DNA from: Actinacidiphila alni
Lineage (GTDB): Bacteria; Actinomycetota; Actinomycetes; Streptomycetales; Streptomycetaceae
Direction: 5' to 3'
Assembly: GCF_900112845.1 (NCBI RefSeq)
Contig: NZ_FONG01000028.1
Location: 32,139-96,138 of the forward strand
Length of the DNA stretch: 64,000 nt
A model generated the notes under the pieces. That model was not told the origin of the DNA and did not search any database. It saw only the letters and a program-made list of their open reading frames with translations. Positions 9,397 to 18,510 of this stretch are shown one piece after another. The position numbers and the translations under genes are program-made. Every line of letters begins with the position of its first letter. Within the stretch, counting starts at the first letter, position 1.

Positions 9397-10377
9397 CTAC
9401 GCCGTCGAGGGAACGAGCGCGCGGATGCGTCCGTCGAGCTCGCGGCGGTAGAAATCGATGAAGCCGTCGGGATCGGGCCCGGCGTTCTGCATCACCAGAT
9501 GGTCGAAACCGGCGTCCACGAAGGGCTGAGCCACCTCGACGTAGCGCGCGGGGTCGTTGCCGCACGCGAAGCGGGCCAGCATGTCCTCCTCGCGCACCGT
9601 CGTGGAAGCGGCCTCGAAGTTGGCCGGGTTGGGGAGTTCGCTCATCACCTTCCACCCGGTCACCGCCCACCGTGTGGTCTCCAGCGCGGCCCGTGCGGCG
9701 CTGTGCTCGTCGGGAGCCCAGGCCATGGGCACTTCCGCGTAACGCGGTCCGCTGCCGCCCGCCTCGCGGAACGCATCGACCAGGTCGCCGCGGGGCTCGG
9801 TCGCGAAGAGACCGTCCCCGAGTTCGGCCGCCAGCCGGGCCGCGTCCCTGCCGCCGGCCGCGACCGCGATCGGCGGCGGCTCCGGCGGCAGGTCGAAGAC
9901 CCGGGCGTCGTCCAGCGCCAGATACGTACCGCGGTACGACTGGTAACCGCCGCTCCACAGCAGTCGGATGATCTCCAGCGCCTCCCGGAGCAGTGCGTGC
10001 CGCTCCGGTACGGAATTGGGGAAGCCACGCCCGACGACGTGCTCGTTGAGCCGTTCCCCGGCACCGACACCGAGGGTGAAGCGGCCGTCAGAGAGCAGGG
10101 CCAGTGTCGCGGCGGCCTGCGCGATGATCGCCGGGTGGTAACGGACCGTCGGACATGTGACGCCCGTGGCAAGTCCGATGCGCTCGGTCCGAGCCGCGAC
10201 TGTGCCGAACACCGTCCAGGCGAAGGGCGAGTGGCCCTGGACGTCCAGCCACGGGTGGAAGTGGTCGCTCATCTCCACGAAGTCGAACCCCGCCTGTTCG
10301 GCGAGGACTGCCTGGCGTACCAGCTCCTTCGGGCCGAACCCCTCGGCGGACAATTTGTAGCCGATCTTCACGTTCAC
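9397..10377 (-). CDS. LLM-class F420-dependent oxidoreductase
   Basis: TIM-barrel flavin/deazaflavin enzyme of 326 residues, luciferase-like superfamily, of the G6PDH-like F420 group (opening VNVKIGYKLSAEGFGP, then EMSDHFHPW and GVGAGERLNEHV). It probably uses coenzyme F420 to oxidise or reduce an unidentified substrate. GTG at 10377 is preferred (GGGA five bases upstream, matches the family's usual N-terminus) over the ATG at 10413. A second, more distant LLM enzyme is at 23331-24176. Monocistronic. Confidence 0.85.
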   Translation of the reverse strand: MNVKIGYKLSAEGFGPKELVRQAVLAEQAGFDFVEMSDHFHPWLDVQGHSPFAWTVFGTVAARTERIGLATGVTCPTVRYHPAIIAQAAATLALLSDGRFTLGVGAGERLNEHVVGRGFPNSVPERHALLREALEIIRLLWSGGYQSYRGTYLALDDARVFDLPPEPPPIAVAAGGRDAARLAAELGDGLFATEPRGDLVDAFREAGGSGPRYAEVPMAWAPDEHSAARAALETTRWAVTGWKVMSELPNPANFEAASTTVREEDMLARFACGNDPARYVEVAQPFVDAGFDHLVMQNAGPDPDGFIDFYRRELDGRIRALVPSTA

Positions 10378-10487
10378 TCGATTCCCGTCGGTCCACGTCG
10401 GCGCCCGCGCCACGTTCTCGGCGGACCGGAGCGCCGCGATCCGGGACGTCCACTCTGCCCGGGCCGCGGCGCTCCTGTTAGGCGAGG

Positions 10488-10691
10488 TCAGGCGTCCCTG
10501 GCCGGATCGTCCGCGTCGCCGCCGTAGGCCTTTTGGACGCTGTCGACACCACGGTCGATCTGGTCGTCGTACTTATGGCCCGTACGGTCCTGGGCGAAGT
10601 CCTGACCCCGGTCCGCGGCCTTGTCGACCTGATCGGGGTGGTCCTTCGCCGCTTCCTTGGCCTTGTTGACGAGATCTCCGAACTTGCCCAT
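10488..10691 (-). CDS. MT0933/Rv0909-type antitoxin-like small protein
   Basis: Charged 67-residue protein matching the antitoxin-like family common in streptomycetes (MGKFGDLVNKAKEAAKDHPD then GQDFAQDRTGHKYD). Many members are orphan stress-induced proteins and no toxin gene is adjacent here. Strong ribosome site AAGGGAAGGA precedes the ATG. A GGGTAGGCG box, shared with other small stress-type genes in this window, lies 40 bases upstream (10731-10739). Confidence 0.75.
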   Translation of the reverse strand: MGKFGDLVNKAKEAAKDHPDQVDKAADRGQDFAQDRTGHKYDDQIDRGVDSVQKAYGGDADDPARDA

Positions 10692-11082
10692 GCCTGATCC
10701 TTCCCTTCACAACAGGTGCTACCGGCCGGTCGCCTACCCGTATGAGCGCCGGCCAGTACCGTTCGACGGTGTTCGGCTGATCGGCGCGGTTCCCGTACCG
10801 CTCGGCCGTGGTCAGGGGCGGGGCGCCCCTGGTGACCAGCCGGATGGGGCGCCCCTGCGCGGCGGATCCGTTCACACGGGGGATGTCCCGGATCCGATGC
10901 CCGCTCCGGTCGTGTGCCCGGTCCGGTGGCCGGCGCCCTCGAACACTACGGGGAACGCCGTTCACGAAAGAGTGATGCGGAACCCCGCAGGCGCATGATC
11001 CACTCGGCCGGGAGCGCCGGGTGACGAACGCTCAGGAGTCGCCGTATGCGCCCGGCCCGGATCGACCGAACGAGGAGATGTG
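10692..11082. other. Intergenic region with stress-type promoter box and GC palindrome repeats
   Basis: No gene seen. On the minus strand GGGTAGGCG at 10739-10731 is a candidate stress-sigma -10 box for the antitoxin-like gene. The palindromic 12-mer GGGGCGCCCCTG occurs twice (10820-10831 and 10846-10857), 26 bases apart. The right end carries GAGGAG (11072-11077) for the PLP enzyme gene. Confidence 0.5.
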
Positions 11083-12498
11083 ATGGCCAGGTACGAGTCG
11101 GTCCTCGACACCGTCGGTGGGACCCCGCTGATCCGGCTCACCCGAGCCGCCGCGGGACTGCGCCCGCGCATCTACGTCAAGCCCGAGTGGCAGAATCCCG
11201 GCGGCAGCGTGAAGGACCGGGCGGCGCTGTGGATGCTGCGCCGGGCGGAGGCCGACGGGTCACTGCGTCCGGGCGGCACCGTCGTCGAGGTGACCAGCGG
11301 CAACACCGGTATCGGCCTTGCTCTCGTGGCCGCACGGCTCGGCTACCGCACGGTGGTCTTCACCAGCTCCGGGACCTCCCGGGAGAAGCGTGACCAACTC
11401 GCCGCCTACGGTGCCGAGGTCCGGCTGGTCGACGCCTTCGTCCCGCGGGAACACCCGGACAGCATGCGCTCCCGAGGCGCCCGGTTCGCCGCCGAGACCC
11501 CCGGCGCCTGGTTCGTCGACCAGTACGACAACCCGGCCAACCCGGCGGCGCACATCGCCACCACGGGCCCGGAGATCTGGGCGGACACCAACGGCGAGGT
11601 CACCCACTTCGTCGCCACGGTCGGCACCGGCGGCACGATCTCGGGCACCGGCCGCTACCTCAGGGAGGCGAGCGACGGCCGGGTGCGTGTCATCGGCGCC
11701 GATCCCGCCACTTCGCTCTACGCCGGCGGCGACGGCAGCCAGAAGGCCGTCGAAGGCGCGGGACACGTCCTCCACCCTGACGCCGCGGCCGACGTCTGGC
11801 CACAAGCCCTCGACACCGACGTGATCGACCGGTTCATCGCCGTCCACGACCAGGACGCGATCGACGCGGTGCGGCGGCTGGCCCGCACTGAAGGCATCCT
11901 CGCGGGCGGCTCGTCGGGCGTCGCCCTGGTCGCGGCCTTTCGCGTCGCCGAGGACCTCACGGAGGACGACACCGTGGTGGTCCTGCTGCCGGATTCGGGA
12001 CGCGCCTATCTCTCGACGTACTTCAACGACCAGTGGCTCTGCGCGAACGGCTTCCGCGGTCCCGCGCCCGCGGAGGGCCCGGTCGTCGGCGACGAGGCCT
12101 GCGTGGCCCGGCTCGTGGAGCGGGACGAACGACCGGCGGATGCCGTACGGCGGCTCGCGGCGGCCGGGGCGGCGGACGACGACGCGGTGCTTGTCGTGTA
12201 CCCGCGTCCCCGGCGTCTGCTCGCCGCGCACCCTTCCGAACTCCTCGGCTGGACCACCGTCGGCCGGCTCCGCGCCGCCCCGTCGGTGAGCGATGCCGTC
12301 CGACCGCTCGGCCCCCGGCTGGGCATCGGCCTACCGCTGTCCGATCCCGCGGTGACCGGCTGGACAGCGGCGGACACCGAGGTCGCTCCGGTCCTCGACC
12401 GCGGACGAGTGACCGCGACATTGTCCCGCCGGACTCTGGCCGGTCCGCCGCCGACCACGCAGCCGCCGACCGCCTCTGACGGCGCCGACGTCGGGTGA
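11083..12498 (+). CDS. PLP-dependent cysteine/cystathionine beta-synthase family protein
   Basis: Fold-type II PLP enzyme of 471 residues, beta-replacement on O-acylated serine or serine. The PLP lysine is Lys44 in NPGGSVKDRA; TSGNTGIG contacts the substrate carboxylate and GTGGTISG cradles the cofactor phosphate. Residues 1-320 match cystathionine beta-synthase. The C-terminal 150 residues sit where a CBS-domain pair would be but look poorly conserved, ending in a Pro/Thr-rich tail. The ATG at 11083 has GAGGAG five bases upstream; the GTG at 11080 is too close. No methionine or cysteine gene is adjacent. Confidence 0.82.
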   Translation: MARYESVLDTVGGTPLIRLTRAAAGLRPRIYVKPEWQNPGGSVKDRAALWMLRRAEADGSLRPGGTVVEVTSGNTGIGLALVAARLGYRTVVFTSSGTSREKRDQLAAYGAEVRLVDAFVPREHPDSMRSRGARFAAETPGAWFVDQYDNPANPAAHIATTGPEIWADTNGEVTHFVATVGTGGTISGTGRYLREASDGRVRVIGADPATSLYAGGDGSQKAVEGAGHVLHPDAAADVWPQALDTDVIDRFIAVHDQDAIDAVRRLARTEGILAGGSSGVALVAAFRVAEDLTEDDTVVVLLPDSGRAYLSTYFNDQWLCANGFRGPAPAEGPVVGDEACVARLVERDERPADAVRRLAAAGAADDDAVLVVYPRPRRLLAAHPSELLGWTTVGRLRAAPSVSDAVRPLGPRLGIGLPLSDPAVTGWTAADTEVAPVLDRGRVTATLSRRTLAGPPPTTQPPTASDGADVG

Positions 12499-12819
12499 CC
12501 GGCCGCGGAGCGAGGACGGGACCAGAACGACCTCGCCGGTTGAACCGTTCGCGGATCACGACTGCCGCCTGGCCGTCCACAGTTCGCAGCACGTAGGTCC
12601 TTGCGGCACAGCGGCCGGCCCTGGGCCAGGGGGCCGAAGTCCGGATTGCGGCGTGCGCGAGCTCGGATTTTTCCGCACGTGCCGTGCGGGGCGGGAGTGG
12701 AATGCTGGCAGGAATAGACACTCTCATCCGGGGAGTTGCGGGGTCGGCGTCCTCAGGGGGGGACGCCGGCCTCGTGCCCCGTCCGTCCACTGTCCCGCGA
12801 GTGGTTCAGCCTTCGTGGC
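12499..12819. other. Intergenic region between convergent genes
   Basis: No convincing gene. A short inverted repeat CCGCACG-TGC-CGTGCGG lies at 12673-12689 beside a small T-rich tract. Otherwise nothing seen. Confidence 0.4.
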
Positions 12820-14697
12820 CTACGCCCGCCCCACCGGCTGACCGTCCGGCGCCGCGGGCGGTGCGTCCGGGTGGTCGTCGAACCAGGCGAGGCCGCTGGG
12901 ATCGAGGTGGTGCCGGGCGCGGGTGACGGCGACGTAGGCGAGGCGGGCCTCGGCCGGGCCGACCGGGCGGAGGACCGGACGGCCGTGGTCGTCGGTCTCC
13001 TCGCCCGGTACGGGTTCAAAATCCGGCGCGATGCGCACGGTGTCCCACTCGCGGCCCTTGGCCTTGTGCGCCGTGGAGACCACGACATCGGCCCGGCGTT
13101 CGTCGTCGAGCCGACGGACGGCGCGCAGGACGAGATCCACGCCGTGCTCGTCGATGATCTCGACCAGGGGCAGCAGGTCGTGCCCCGACGGGTCGTCCTC
13201 GGCGTACTCGCGCAGCTCCTGCCAGGTGCCGAAGAGCACCAGATCCCGGTGACCGGCGCGGCCACCCGCCTTGAGCTGCCCGGCGGCGACAGCGAGATCC
13301 TCGAGCGCCCTGCCGCCGCCGACGAGCCCGACGCTGCGGTTGCCGGCGAGCAGATCGAGCACGGCAAGCATCGCGCCGACATTGGTACGGCACAGAACGG
13401 CGTCCGGCGAGGCGGCCGGGCCGATGGTCGTGTCCAGACCGGGGTCCCCGCGGAGCCGGACGGGGGAGTCGACGACGGTCAGCCATCTGTTGGCCTGCCG
13501 CGCCAGGGCGGGCCCGAAGCGGAAGGACTGCGACAGGACGAGATGCAGGCCCGCGAAGCCGGCCATCACGTCGCGGGCGCCGCGCCAGCCGTAGATCGCC
13601 TGCGCGGAGTCGCCGACCATCACGAGCTGGGCGTGTCCCCGCTGGGCGTTGAACACCTGCTCCAGCACGGGGTTGGTGTCCTGCGCCTCGTCCAGGAGCA
13701 GGAAGTCGCCCGCTATCCGCGGTTCGGTCATCGCCCACATCTTGAAATAGTGGTCGTGCTCGAAGCGCATCGCGTCGCCGGACGGGTCCTGCAGATCCCG
13801 CCACGCCCGTACGGCGTACGGCAGCACGACCTCGGCGAGCCGCGCGTACTCCTCCTCGCCGGCGAGTCCTCGCAACCACGGCACGTGGTGCAGGGCCGGC
13901 TCCGGGTCGGCGGACTGGCAGAAGGCCCGCACGGTACGGACCATGGCGTAGGCGAGTCCGCGGTTGGTGACCGTGCGGTCCCCGATCGGCACCTCCATGG
14001 CCGGCGCGATACCGAGGGCGGCGCCGGCCTGCCAGGCGGGTTTGCGCGGTGCCTGGAGCCGCCTCTCGAAACGCCGGCCGACGGCCGCGTGGGCGAGGGA
14101 GTGCGCGGTCCGGCACGCCACGTTCCGCGGGAATCTCATGGCCGCGGCGTCCGCGATGGGCCGGTTGAAGGCGAAGTACTGACCGCGCCGCCCCGCGGAC
14201 GCCGCCGCCGCGGCGAGGAGCAGCAACGTCGTGGTCTTCCCCGTCCCCGCGCCGGCCTGCAGTGCCATGTGCCCGCCGGAGCCGAACGCCTCGCTCGCCG
14301 CGCGCTGTTCCTCGGTCACCCGGACACCGGAGAGCACCCTGCGGTCCGCGTAGGACCGCGCGGCGCGGTCCGTACGTGGCGGCACCGTCGCGCCGACGGG
14401 CATGGTCCGCGTGTCGGCCAGCCATCGGTCGGCCGCGGACACCGCTTCCCGCACCACATGCAGGTCCGCGGCGGCCAGCGTCCGCACGCCCAGCCGGACG
14501 GCCAGTTCGGCCCGCACCGCGGCTGCGGTGAGGCCGGTCGCGCGGGTCAGCTCCCCGATCAGCCGCCGCAGGTCGGCCGCGGGATTCCAGGTCAGCCCGG
14601 GATGGCGCACAGGCGCGTCGGCCCGCTCCGGCCGGCCGAACAGGCCGGGCTGCCCGTCGTCATCCTCCGGGGCCGTCTTGCGCTGTGGGCTGCTCAC
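12820..14697 (-). CDS. UvrD/Rep-like superfamily 1 DNA helicase
   Basis: ATP-dependent helicase of about 625 residues. Motif I is AGAGTGKTTT near residue 152, motif II LLLDEAQDTNP, motif III GDSAQAIYGWRGA, motif V TAHKAKGREWD and motif VI YVAVTRAR. It is more like the FBH1/UvrD-like small helicases than like UvrD or PcrA and has an N-terminal region of about 120 residues with no clear match. GTG at 14697 is favoured because GAGG lies just upstream; GTG at 14703 would abut the ribosome site. Likely role in repair of stalled forks, inferred from family only. Confidence 0.85.
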   Translation of the reverse strand: MSSPQRKTAPEDDDGQPGLFGRPERADAPVRHPGLTWNPAADLRRLIGELTRATGLTAAAVRAELAVRLGVRTLAAADLHVVREAVSAADRWLADTRTMPVGATVPPRTDRAARSYADRRVLSGVRVTEEQRAASEAFGSGGHMALQAGAGTGKTTTLLLLAAAAASAGRRGQYFAFNRPIADAAAMRFPRNVACRTAHSLAHAAVGRRFERRLQAPRKPAWQAGAALGIAPAMEVPIGDRTVTNRGLAYAMVRTVRAFCQSADPEPALHHVPWLRGLAGEEEYARLAEVVLPYAVRAWRDLQDPSGDAMRFEHDHYFKMWAMTEPRIAGDFLLLDEAQDTNPVLEQVFNAQRGHAQLVMVGDSAQAIYGWRGARDVMAGFAGLHLVLSQSFRFGPALARQANRWLTVVDSPVRLRGDPGLDTTIGPAASPDAVLCRTNVGAMLAVLDLLAGNRSVGLVGGGRALEDLAVAAGQLKAGGRAGHRDLVLFGTWQELREYAEDDPSGHDLLPLVEIIDEHGVDLVLRAVRRLDDERRADVVVSTAHKAKGREWDTVRIAPDFEPVPGEETDDHGRPVLRPVGPAEARLAYVAVTRARHHLDPSGLAWFDDHPDAPPAAPDGQPVGRA

Positions 14698-14849
14698 ATC
14701 CACCTCGACAGGGACGCGGAATCAGGTCAGGCCCACGGTAATGGGCGGCACTGACACCGCGATGCTGCGCGACGTGACGAACGTCCCAGGACAACTGGCG
14801 CAATTCCCCGGCCCCGACGGCCTGTTCTGCCCCGACCCGCCGCGGTGGT

Positions 14850-16517
14850 TCAGGCATCCGCCGCGGGATCGGTGGCCGGACCGGGGGGCGCGGCCGGGGC
14901 GGCGGGGAGGGTGAAGTCGACGCGGGTCCCGGGGGAGTGCTCCGGATCGACGCCGATCGTTCCACCGTGGAGTTCGACGACCTTCTTGCACATGGCCAGG
15001 CCGATGCCGTTTCCCTCGTACGTGTCCCGGGTGTGCAGCCGCTGGAAGATGACGAAGACGCGCTCGCTGAATTCGCGATCGATGCCGATGCCGTTGTCCG
15101 TCACGGAGAAGCGCCAGAAGTCTCCGTCGGGTTCGGCGGACACGTGGATGCGCGGCGGGTGATCGGGCCGACGGAACTTGATCGCGTTGGACAGAAGATT
15201 CTGGAACAGCATGCCGAACTGTGTGGTGTCACCGGTGACGGTGGGGAGTTCGGTGCGGGTGATCTCGGCGCCGGATTCCTCGACGGCCACGGCCAGGGCG
15301 TCCACGGTGGCGTCGTGGATCTGTTCCAGGTCGACGGGGACCTGGTCGTTGTGGAGGCGGCCCACCCGTGAGAAGGCCAGCAGGTCGTTGATGAGGGTCT
15401 GCATGCGGTTGGCGCCGTCGACGGCGAAGCCGATGTAGGTGCGGGCCCTGTCGTCCAGCTCGGACGCGTAGCGGCGTTCCAGCAACTGGCAGAACGAGGC
15501 GACCTTTCGCAGCGGCTCCTGCAGGTCGTGCGAGGCGACGTACGCGAACTGCTCCAGCTCGGAGTTGGAGCGCTGCAGATCCTCGGCCTGCTCCGTGAGC
15601 AGGCGGTGCGCGAGGTTGCTGGCAGCCAGTTCCTGCGACAGTCGGCGCCGCATCGTCTCGACGTCGTCGCCGAGGCCGCGCAGGTCGGCGGGTCCGGTCG
15701 CCTCGATGGCGTGGCCGAAGTCGCCGTCGCTGACCTTGCGGGTGTCGCGGGACAACCGCAGCAGTGGCGAGGTGATACCGCGCCGCAGTCCTTCGACGGC
15801 GAGGACGGCGAGCAGCAGGATGACGAGGGCGGTGGCCGCGAAGATCCAGTCACGCAGGCGGGTGGTATGGCTGAGGCGCTGCCGGGCGGCCGAGCGCTCC
15901 GCACGCAGGTGGTCCTGCTGGGTCGCCGCAGCCTTGCGGATGCGGTCGAAGGACGTCTTTCCCGCCTCGACCTGGCCGGGACCGAGGGAGCGCACCGCGG
16001 ACGGCGAGGCGCCCGCGACGGGTTCGGCGATCGTGCGCTGCCAGTCGCGCACCCGGTCGAGCATCTGCTGGAGGTCCGCCTCGGCCCGGCGGTCGCCGGT
16101 GATGGCCGTACGGATCGCGGTGAGCGCGGTCTTCTCGTCGGCGAGACCTTGGGTGTAGGGCTGCAGGAACGTGCGACGGCCGGAGAGGGCGTAACCCCGC
16201 ACTCCGGTCTCCTGGTTGATGACCGCCATCTCCAGGCGGACGGAGTTGACCAGGGCGGGCGAGGTGTGGTCGACCATGTCGGAGGTCACGGACGATGAAT
16301 GGGCGAGCGTCCAGCCGCCGACCACGCCGAGCGCCGCCAGCACCAGCAGTGCCACGCCCGACACCACGGCGAGCCAGCGGCCGGTGGTCCACCGCTCGAC
16401 CCGGGACCGCGCGGGGGCCGAACCCGCGTCGCTGTCGGGGCCGACCCGCGGGAGGGGCACCGCCGCGGAGTCCGTACCCCGTTCCTCGACAACCCCAGCC
16501 GGAGTCCGTGCTGCCAT
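14850..16517 (-). CDS. CHASE3-HAMP sensor histidine kinase
   Basis: Membrane sensor kinase of 555 residues. Order: membrane helix 47-70, extracytoplasmic CHASE3 domain 75-215 (NQETGVRGYALSG), membrane helix 225-244, HAMP 245-295, HisKA with phosphorylated His330 in ASHDLQEPLRK, and HATPase at 430-540 (NLLSNAIKF, DNGIGI, GNGIGLAMCKK). The kinase core is of the phytochrome-like type that pairs with Rcp1-like single-domain regulators. Exactly such a regulator is divergent at 16688. The start ATG at 16517 has GGAGGG eight bases upstream. Confidence 0.9.
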   Translation of the reverse strand: MAARTPAGVVEERGTDSAAVPLPRVGPDSDAGSAPARSRVERWTTGRWLAVVSGVALLVLAALGVVGGWTLAHSSSVTSDMVDHTSPALVNSVRLEMAVINQETGVRGYALSGRRTFLQPYTQGLADEKTALTAIRTAITGDRRAEADLQQMLDRVRDWQRTIAEPVAGASPSAVRSLGPGQVEAGKTSFDRIRKAAATQQDHLRAERSAARQRLSHTTRLRDWIFAATALVILLLAVLAVEGLRRGITSPLLRLSRDTRKVSDGDFGHAIEATGPADLRGLGDDVETMRRRLSQELAASNLAHRLLTEQAEDLQRSNSELEQFAYVASHDLQEPLRKVASFCQLLERRYASELDDRARTYIGFAVDGANRMQTLINDLLAFSRVGRLHNDQVPVDLEQIHDATVDALAVAVEESGAEITRTELPTVTGDTTQFGMLFQNLLSNAIKFRRPDHPPRIHVSAEPDGDFWRFSVTDNGIGIDREFSERVFVIFQRLHTRDTYEGNGIGLAMCKKVVELHGGTIGVDPEHSPGTRVDFTLPAAPAAPPGPATDPAADA

Positions 16518-16588
16518 GGTCCGTCCCTCCCCGCGCCTGACCACCCGCTACGGGGGCAGCCGAACAGTACACGGCCCGGAACACCGCA

Positions 16589-16630
16589 CGACAACAAAGG
16601 TTGTCGAACGCTCGTGGTTGCCCGTAAGGT
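16589..16630 (+). promoter_or_regulatory. Promoter and palindromic operator between kinase and response regulator genes
   Basis: Inverted repeat CGACAAC (16589-16595) and GTTGTCG (16600-16606) with a 4-base spacer. Its right arm contributes a possible -35 TTGTCG (16601-16606), followed 18 bases later by TAAGGT (16625-16630). A regulator bound here would block the plus-strand promoter and could affect the divergent kinase gene. The regulator is unknown. Confidence 0.5.
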
Positions 16631-16687
16631 CCGGTCAGGTGCGGAGGGCCTTCGCCGTCACCTCCGACCCAGCACTTGGAGCCGAAC

Positions 16688-17122
16688 ATGATCGTCGCCC
16701 CCGGGCGTGCCGATGACATCCTCCTCGTCGAGGACGACGCCGCCGACGCGTTGCTCATCGAAGAGGCCCTCCAGGAGAGCCGGACCGGACGGCGGCTGAC
16801 GCAGGTCACCGACGGGGTCGCGGCGCTTGACTATCTGCGCGACCCCGCGAACGACCTGCCCGACCTGATCGTCCTGGACCTCAACATGCCCCGGATGAAC
16901 GGCCGTGAGCTGCTCGCCGTCCTCAAGCAGGACGAGCGTCTGCGGATCATTCCGACCGTCGTCCTGACCACGTCCTCCGCGCCGGAGGATGTGGAAGCCG
17001 CCTATCGCCGGCACGCCAACGCCTATGTGACCAAGCCGGTGAACCTCGACGAATTCACCGCGGCCGTCAGCAAGATCGACATGTTCTACCTGGACATGGC
17101 GACGCGCTTCCCGCGCGTCTGA
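16688..17122 (+). CDS. Rcp1-like single-domain response regulator
   Basis: Receiver-only protein of 144 residues. The acidic pocket is EDD near residue 16, the phospho-acceptor Asp lies in LIVLDLNMPRMNG, then TTSS and the conserved Lys in VTKPVN. The insertion and the C-terminal helix resemble cyanobacterial Rcp1, the partner of phytochrome-type kinases. ATG at 16688 has GGAG six bases upstream. No output domain, so it must act by protein contact or as a phosphate relay, most simply with the divergent CHASE3 kinase. Confidence 0.88.
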   Translation: MIVAPGRADDILLVEDDAADALLIEEALQESRTGRRLTQVTDGVAALDYLRDPANDLPDLIVLDLNMPRMNGRELLAVLKQDERLRIIPTVVLTTSSAPEDVEAAYRRHANAYVTKPVNLDEFTAAVSKIDMFYLDMATRFPRV

Positions 17123-17165
17123 GGCTGTCGGCGGCGTTCTTCGGGGCGCCTGCGCCGCGGCAGGG

Positions 17166-17564
17166 TCAGGCGCCGGCCGCGTCGAGCGGAAGGCGCGCGC
17201 TGACGTGCTTGCCGGGGCGCCGTGGCGTGACGGTGTAGCCGCCGCACAGTACGGCGACGATCTCCATTCCGTGCCGCCCGATCCTCGTGGGATCCGGCCC
17301 CATCGCCACCGGCGCGTCGGACGAGGTGTCCCACACCGAGATCTCGACGGCGCGGCCATCGATCCGCAGTTCCACCCCGCACGGGCCGTCGGTGTGCCGC
17401 ACGGCGTTGGTGACCAGTTCTGACACCACCAGCACCGCCCGCTCGACGGTGTCCTCCCGCACCGCGGCACCGCCGGTCCCGGCTCCGCGCAGGAAGGAAT
17501 TGGTGAGAAGCCGGGCCGCGGCGATCGCGCCGCTCGTCCCCGCGAACTCCTTGCTGATCCGCAT
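17166..17564 (-). CDS. RsbW-like ATP-binding protein (HATPase_c), second copy
   Basis: Paralogue of 4058-4456, 132 residues with the same layout: MRIS start, IAAAR helix, N box LVVSELVTNAVRH, VWDTS, then GRHGMEIV. Likely a serine kinase or anti-sigma protein in partner switching with STAS proteins such as those at 17826 and 19180. An upstream in-frame ATG at 17633, preceded by GGGGG, is a real alternative start. A GGGGTAGGCG box lies just upstream of it (17658-17667). Convergent with the response regulator, 43 bases apart. Confidence 0.82.
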   Translation of the reverse strand: MRISKEFAGTSGAIAAARLLTNSFLRGAGTGGAAVREDTVERAVLVVSELVTNAVRHTDGPCGVELRIDGRAVEISVWDTSSDAPVAMGPDPTRIGRHGMEIVAVLCGGYTVTPRRPGKHVSARLPLDAAGA

Positions 17565-17657
17565 GTCACCATTTCCCGCGTCCGGCCCTCGGCCACGGTC
17601 GAAGTGGTCCACCGTCACGCGTTCAGGACGCATAGTGCCCCCGTCAGGTTCAGGTCC

Positions 17658-17667
17658 CGCCTACCCC
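17658..17667 (-). promoter_or_regulatory. Candidate stress-sigma -10 element GGGGTAGGCG
   Basis: On the minus strand, GGGGTAGGCG ends 24 bases upstream of the alternative ATG at 17633 of the RsbW-like gene. A GTTCGG sequence is about 18 bases further upstream. The core GGGTA resembles -10 boxes of the streptomycete SigB family. The same 9-10-mer occurs before 10691(-), 31497(+) and 33377(+). Confidence 0.4.
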
Positions 17668-17825
17668 GGTACGCCCCGCTACGCCGAACTATCGCACCGT
17701 GACGGCTCCTGTGGCACCGGCTTTCCCGAAGCCGTGCACACCAATCCTTCACAAGGGGCCGGCGCTGTCGGCTCGTTGCCCGCGCCGGACGGCAGGAAGC
17801 TTGCGGGGGCGGAGGTCGGGCCGGC

Positions 17826-18188
17826 TCAGCTGTTTGTACGGCCCCGCATCGCCTCCACGGCCTGGTCACGGGAGTCGTAGACGGGCAGGGACTGCTCCGT
17901 CGCGGTCATCCGGAGCAGGAGGACGACCTGCTGGCTGGGCGCCACCAGGGCGATCGATCCGCCGGCTTCCTTCGCGCGCCGTTGCAGCCGTAGCAGGGCG
18001 TTCAAGCCTGTCGAGTCGCAGAATTCGAGTCCGGACAGGTCCAGGACGAGAAGCGAATGGGTCTCGAGGGCGGCCGTCGCGCTGTTGTAGAAACCGGGCG
18101 TCGTCACGTGGTCCAGTTCCCCTTCCGGGGCCAGGATCGCGACATCTCCGCTTGCCTCACCGCTCACCATGCTCATGCTCTCGGACAT
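17826..18188 (-). CDS. STAS-domain anti-sigma factor antagonist
   Basis: RsbV-like protein of 120 residues. The phospho-acceptor serine is in FCDSTGLNALLRLQRRA, a textbook STAS motif, with LDLSGLEF before it. The start ATG at 18188 has GGGAGGAGA upstream. It lies upstream of and on the same strand as the RsbW-like gene, separated by about 260 bases, so the two may form a partner-switching pair without being tightly co-transcribed. Confidence 0.88.
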   Translation of the reverse strand: MSESMSMVSGEASGDVAILAPEGELDHVTTPGFYNSATAALETHSLLVLDLSGLEFCDSTGLNALLRLQRRAKEAGGSIALVAPSQQVVLLLRMTATEQSLPVYDSRDQAVEAMRGRTNS

Positions 18189-18510
18189 GTGCCGGTCTCC
18201 TCCCCATCACCGCATACGACGTCATCGAGTCCGGCATCGGTCAGGACGCCTGCTCCATACATCAGTCTGCGTCATCCGCGCATACGGCCACATCAGCCAC
18301 CGTTCCGGCTACCCGTACCCGCCGCGGACATTCGCCGGGAAACGACAGGTCGCACGTATCGGGTCGTCTGGAACCGTCCGCCGGGACGCATTTCCCGAGT
18401 GGTCTTGTCGGCGCCGGCAGCGTTCCGTACGACGGTCAGGACCCGTTCTCCTGCGGCTGCGCCACGGGCTGAAAGACGCCGATACGCGCACGCGGTGCGG
18501 GGAGCCGGTG
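18189..18510. other. Intergenic region upstream of STAS gene
   Basis: Lies between two minus-strand genes. Apart from the strong ribosome site of the STAS gene at its left end I see no gene, repeat or clear promoter hexamers. Confidence 0.4.

Noticed and set aside
10488..10691. Toxin-antitoxin module
   Set aside because: Only the antitoxin-like protein is present; no adjacent toxin-sized ORF with coding bias.
12736..14754. Plus-strand 672-residue open frame opposite the helicase
   Set aside because: The minus strand has all helicase motifs; the plus frame is low-complexity shadow.
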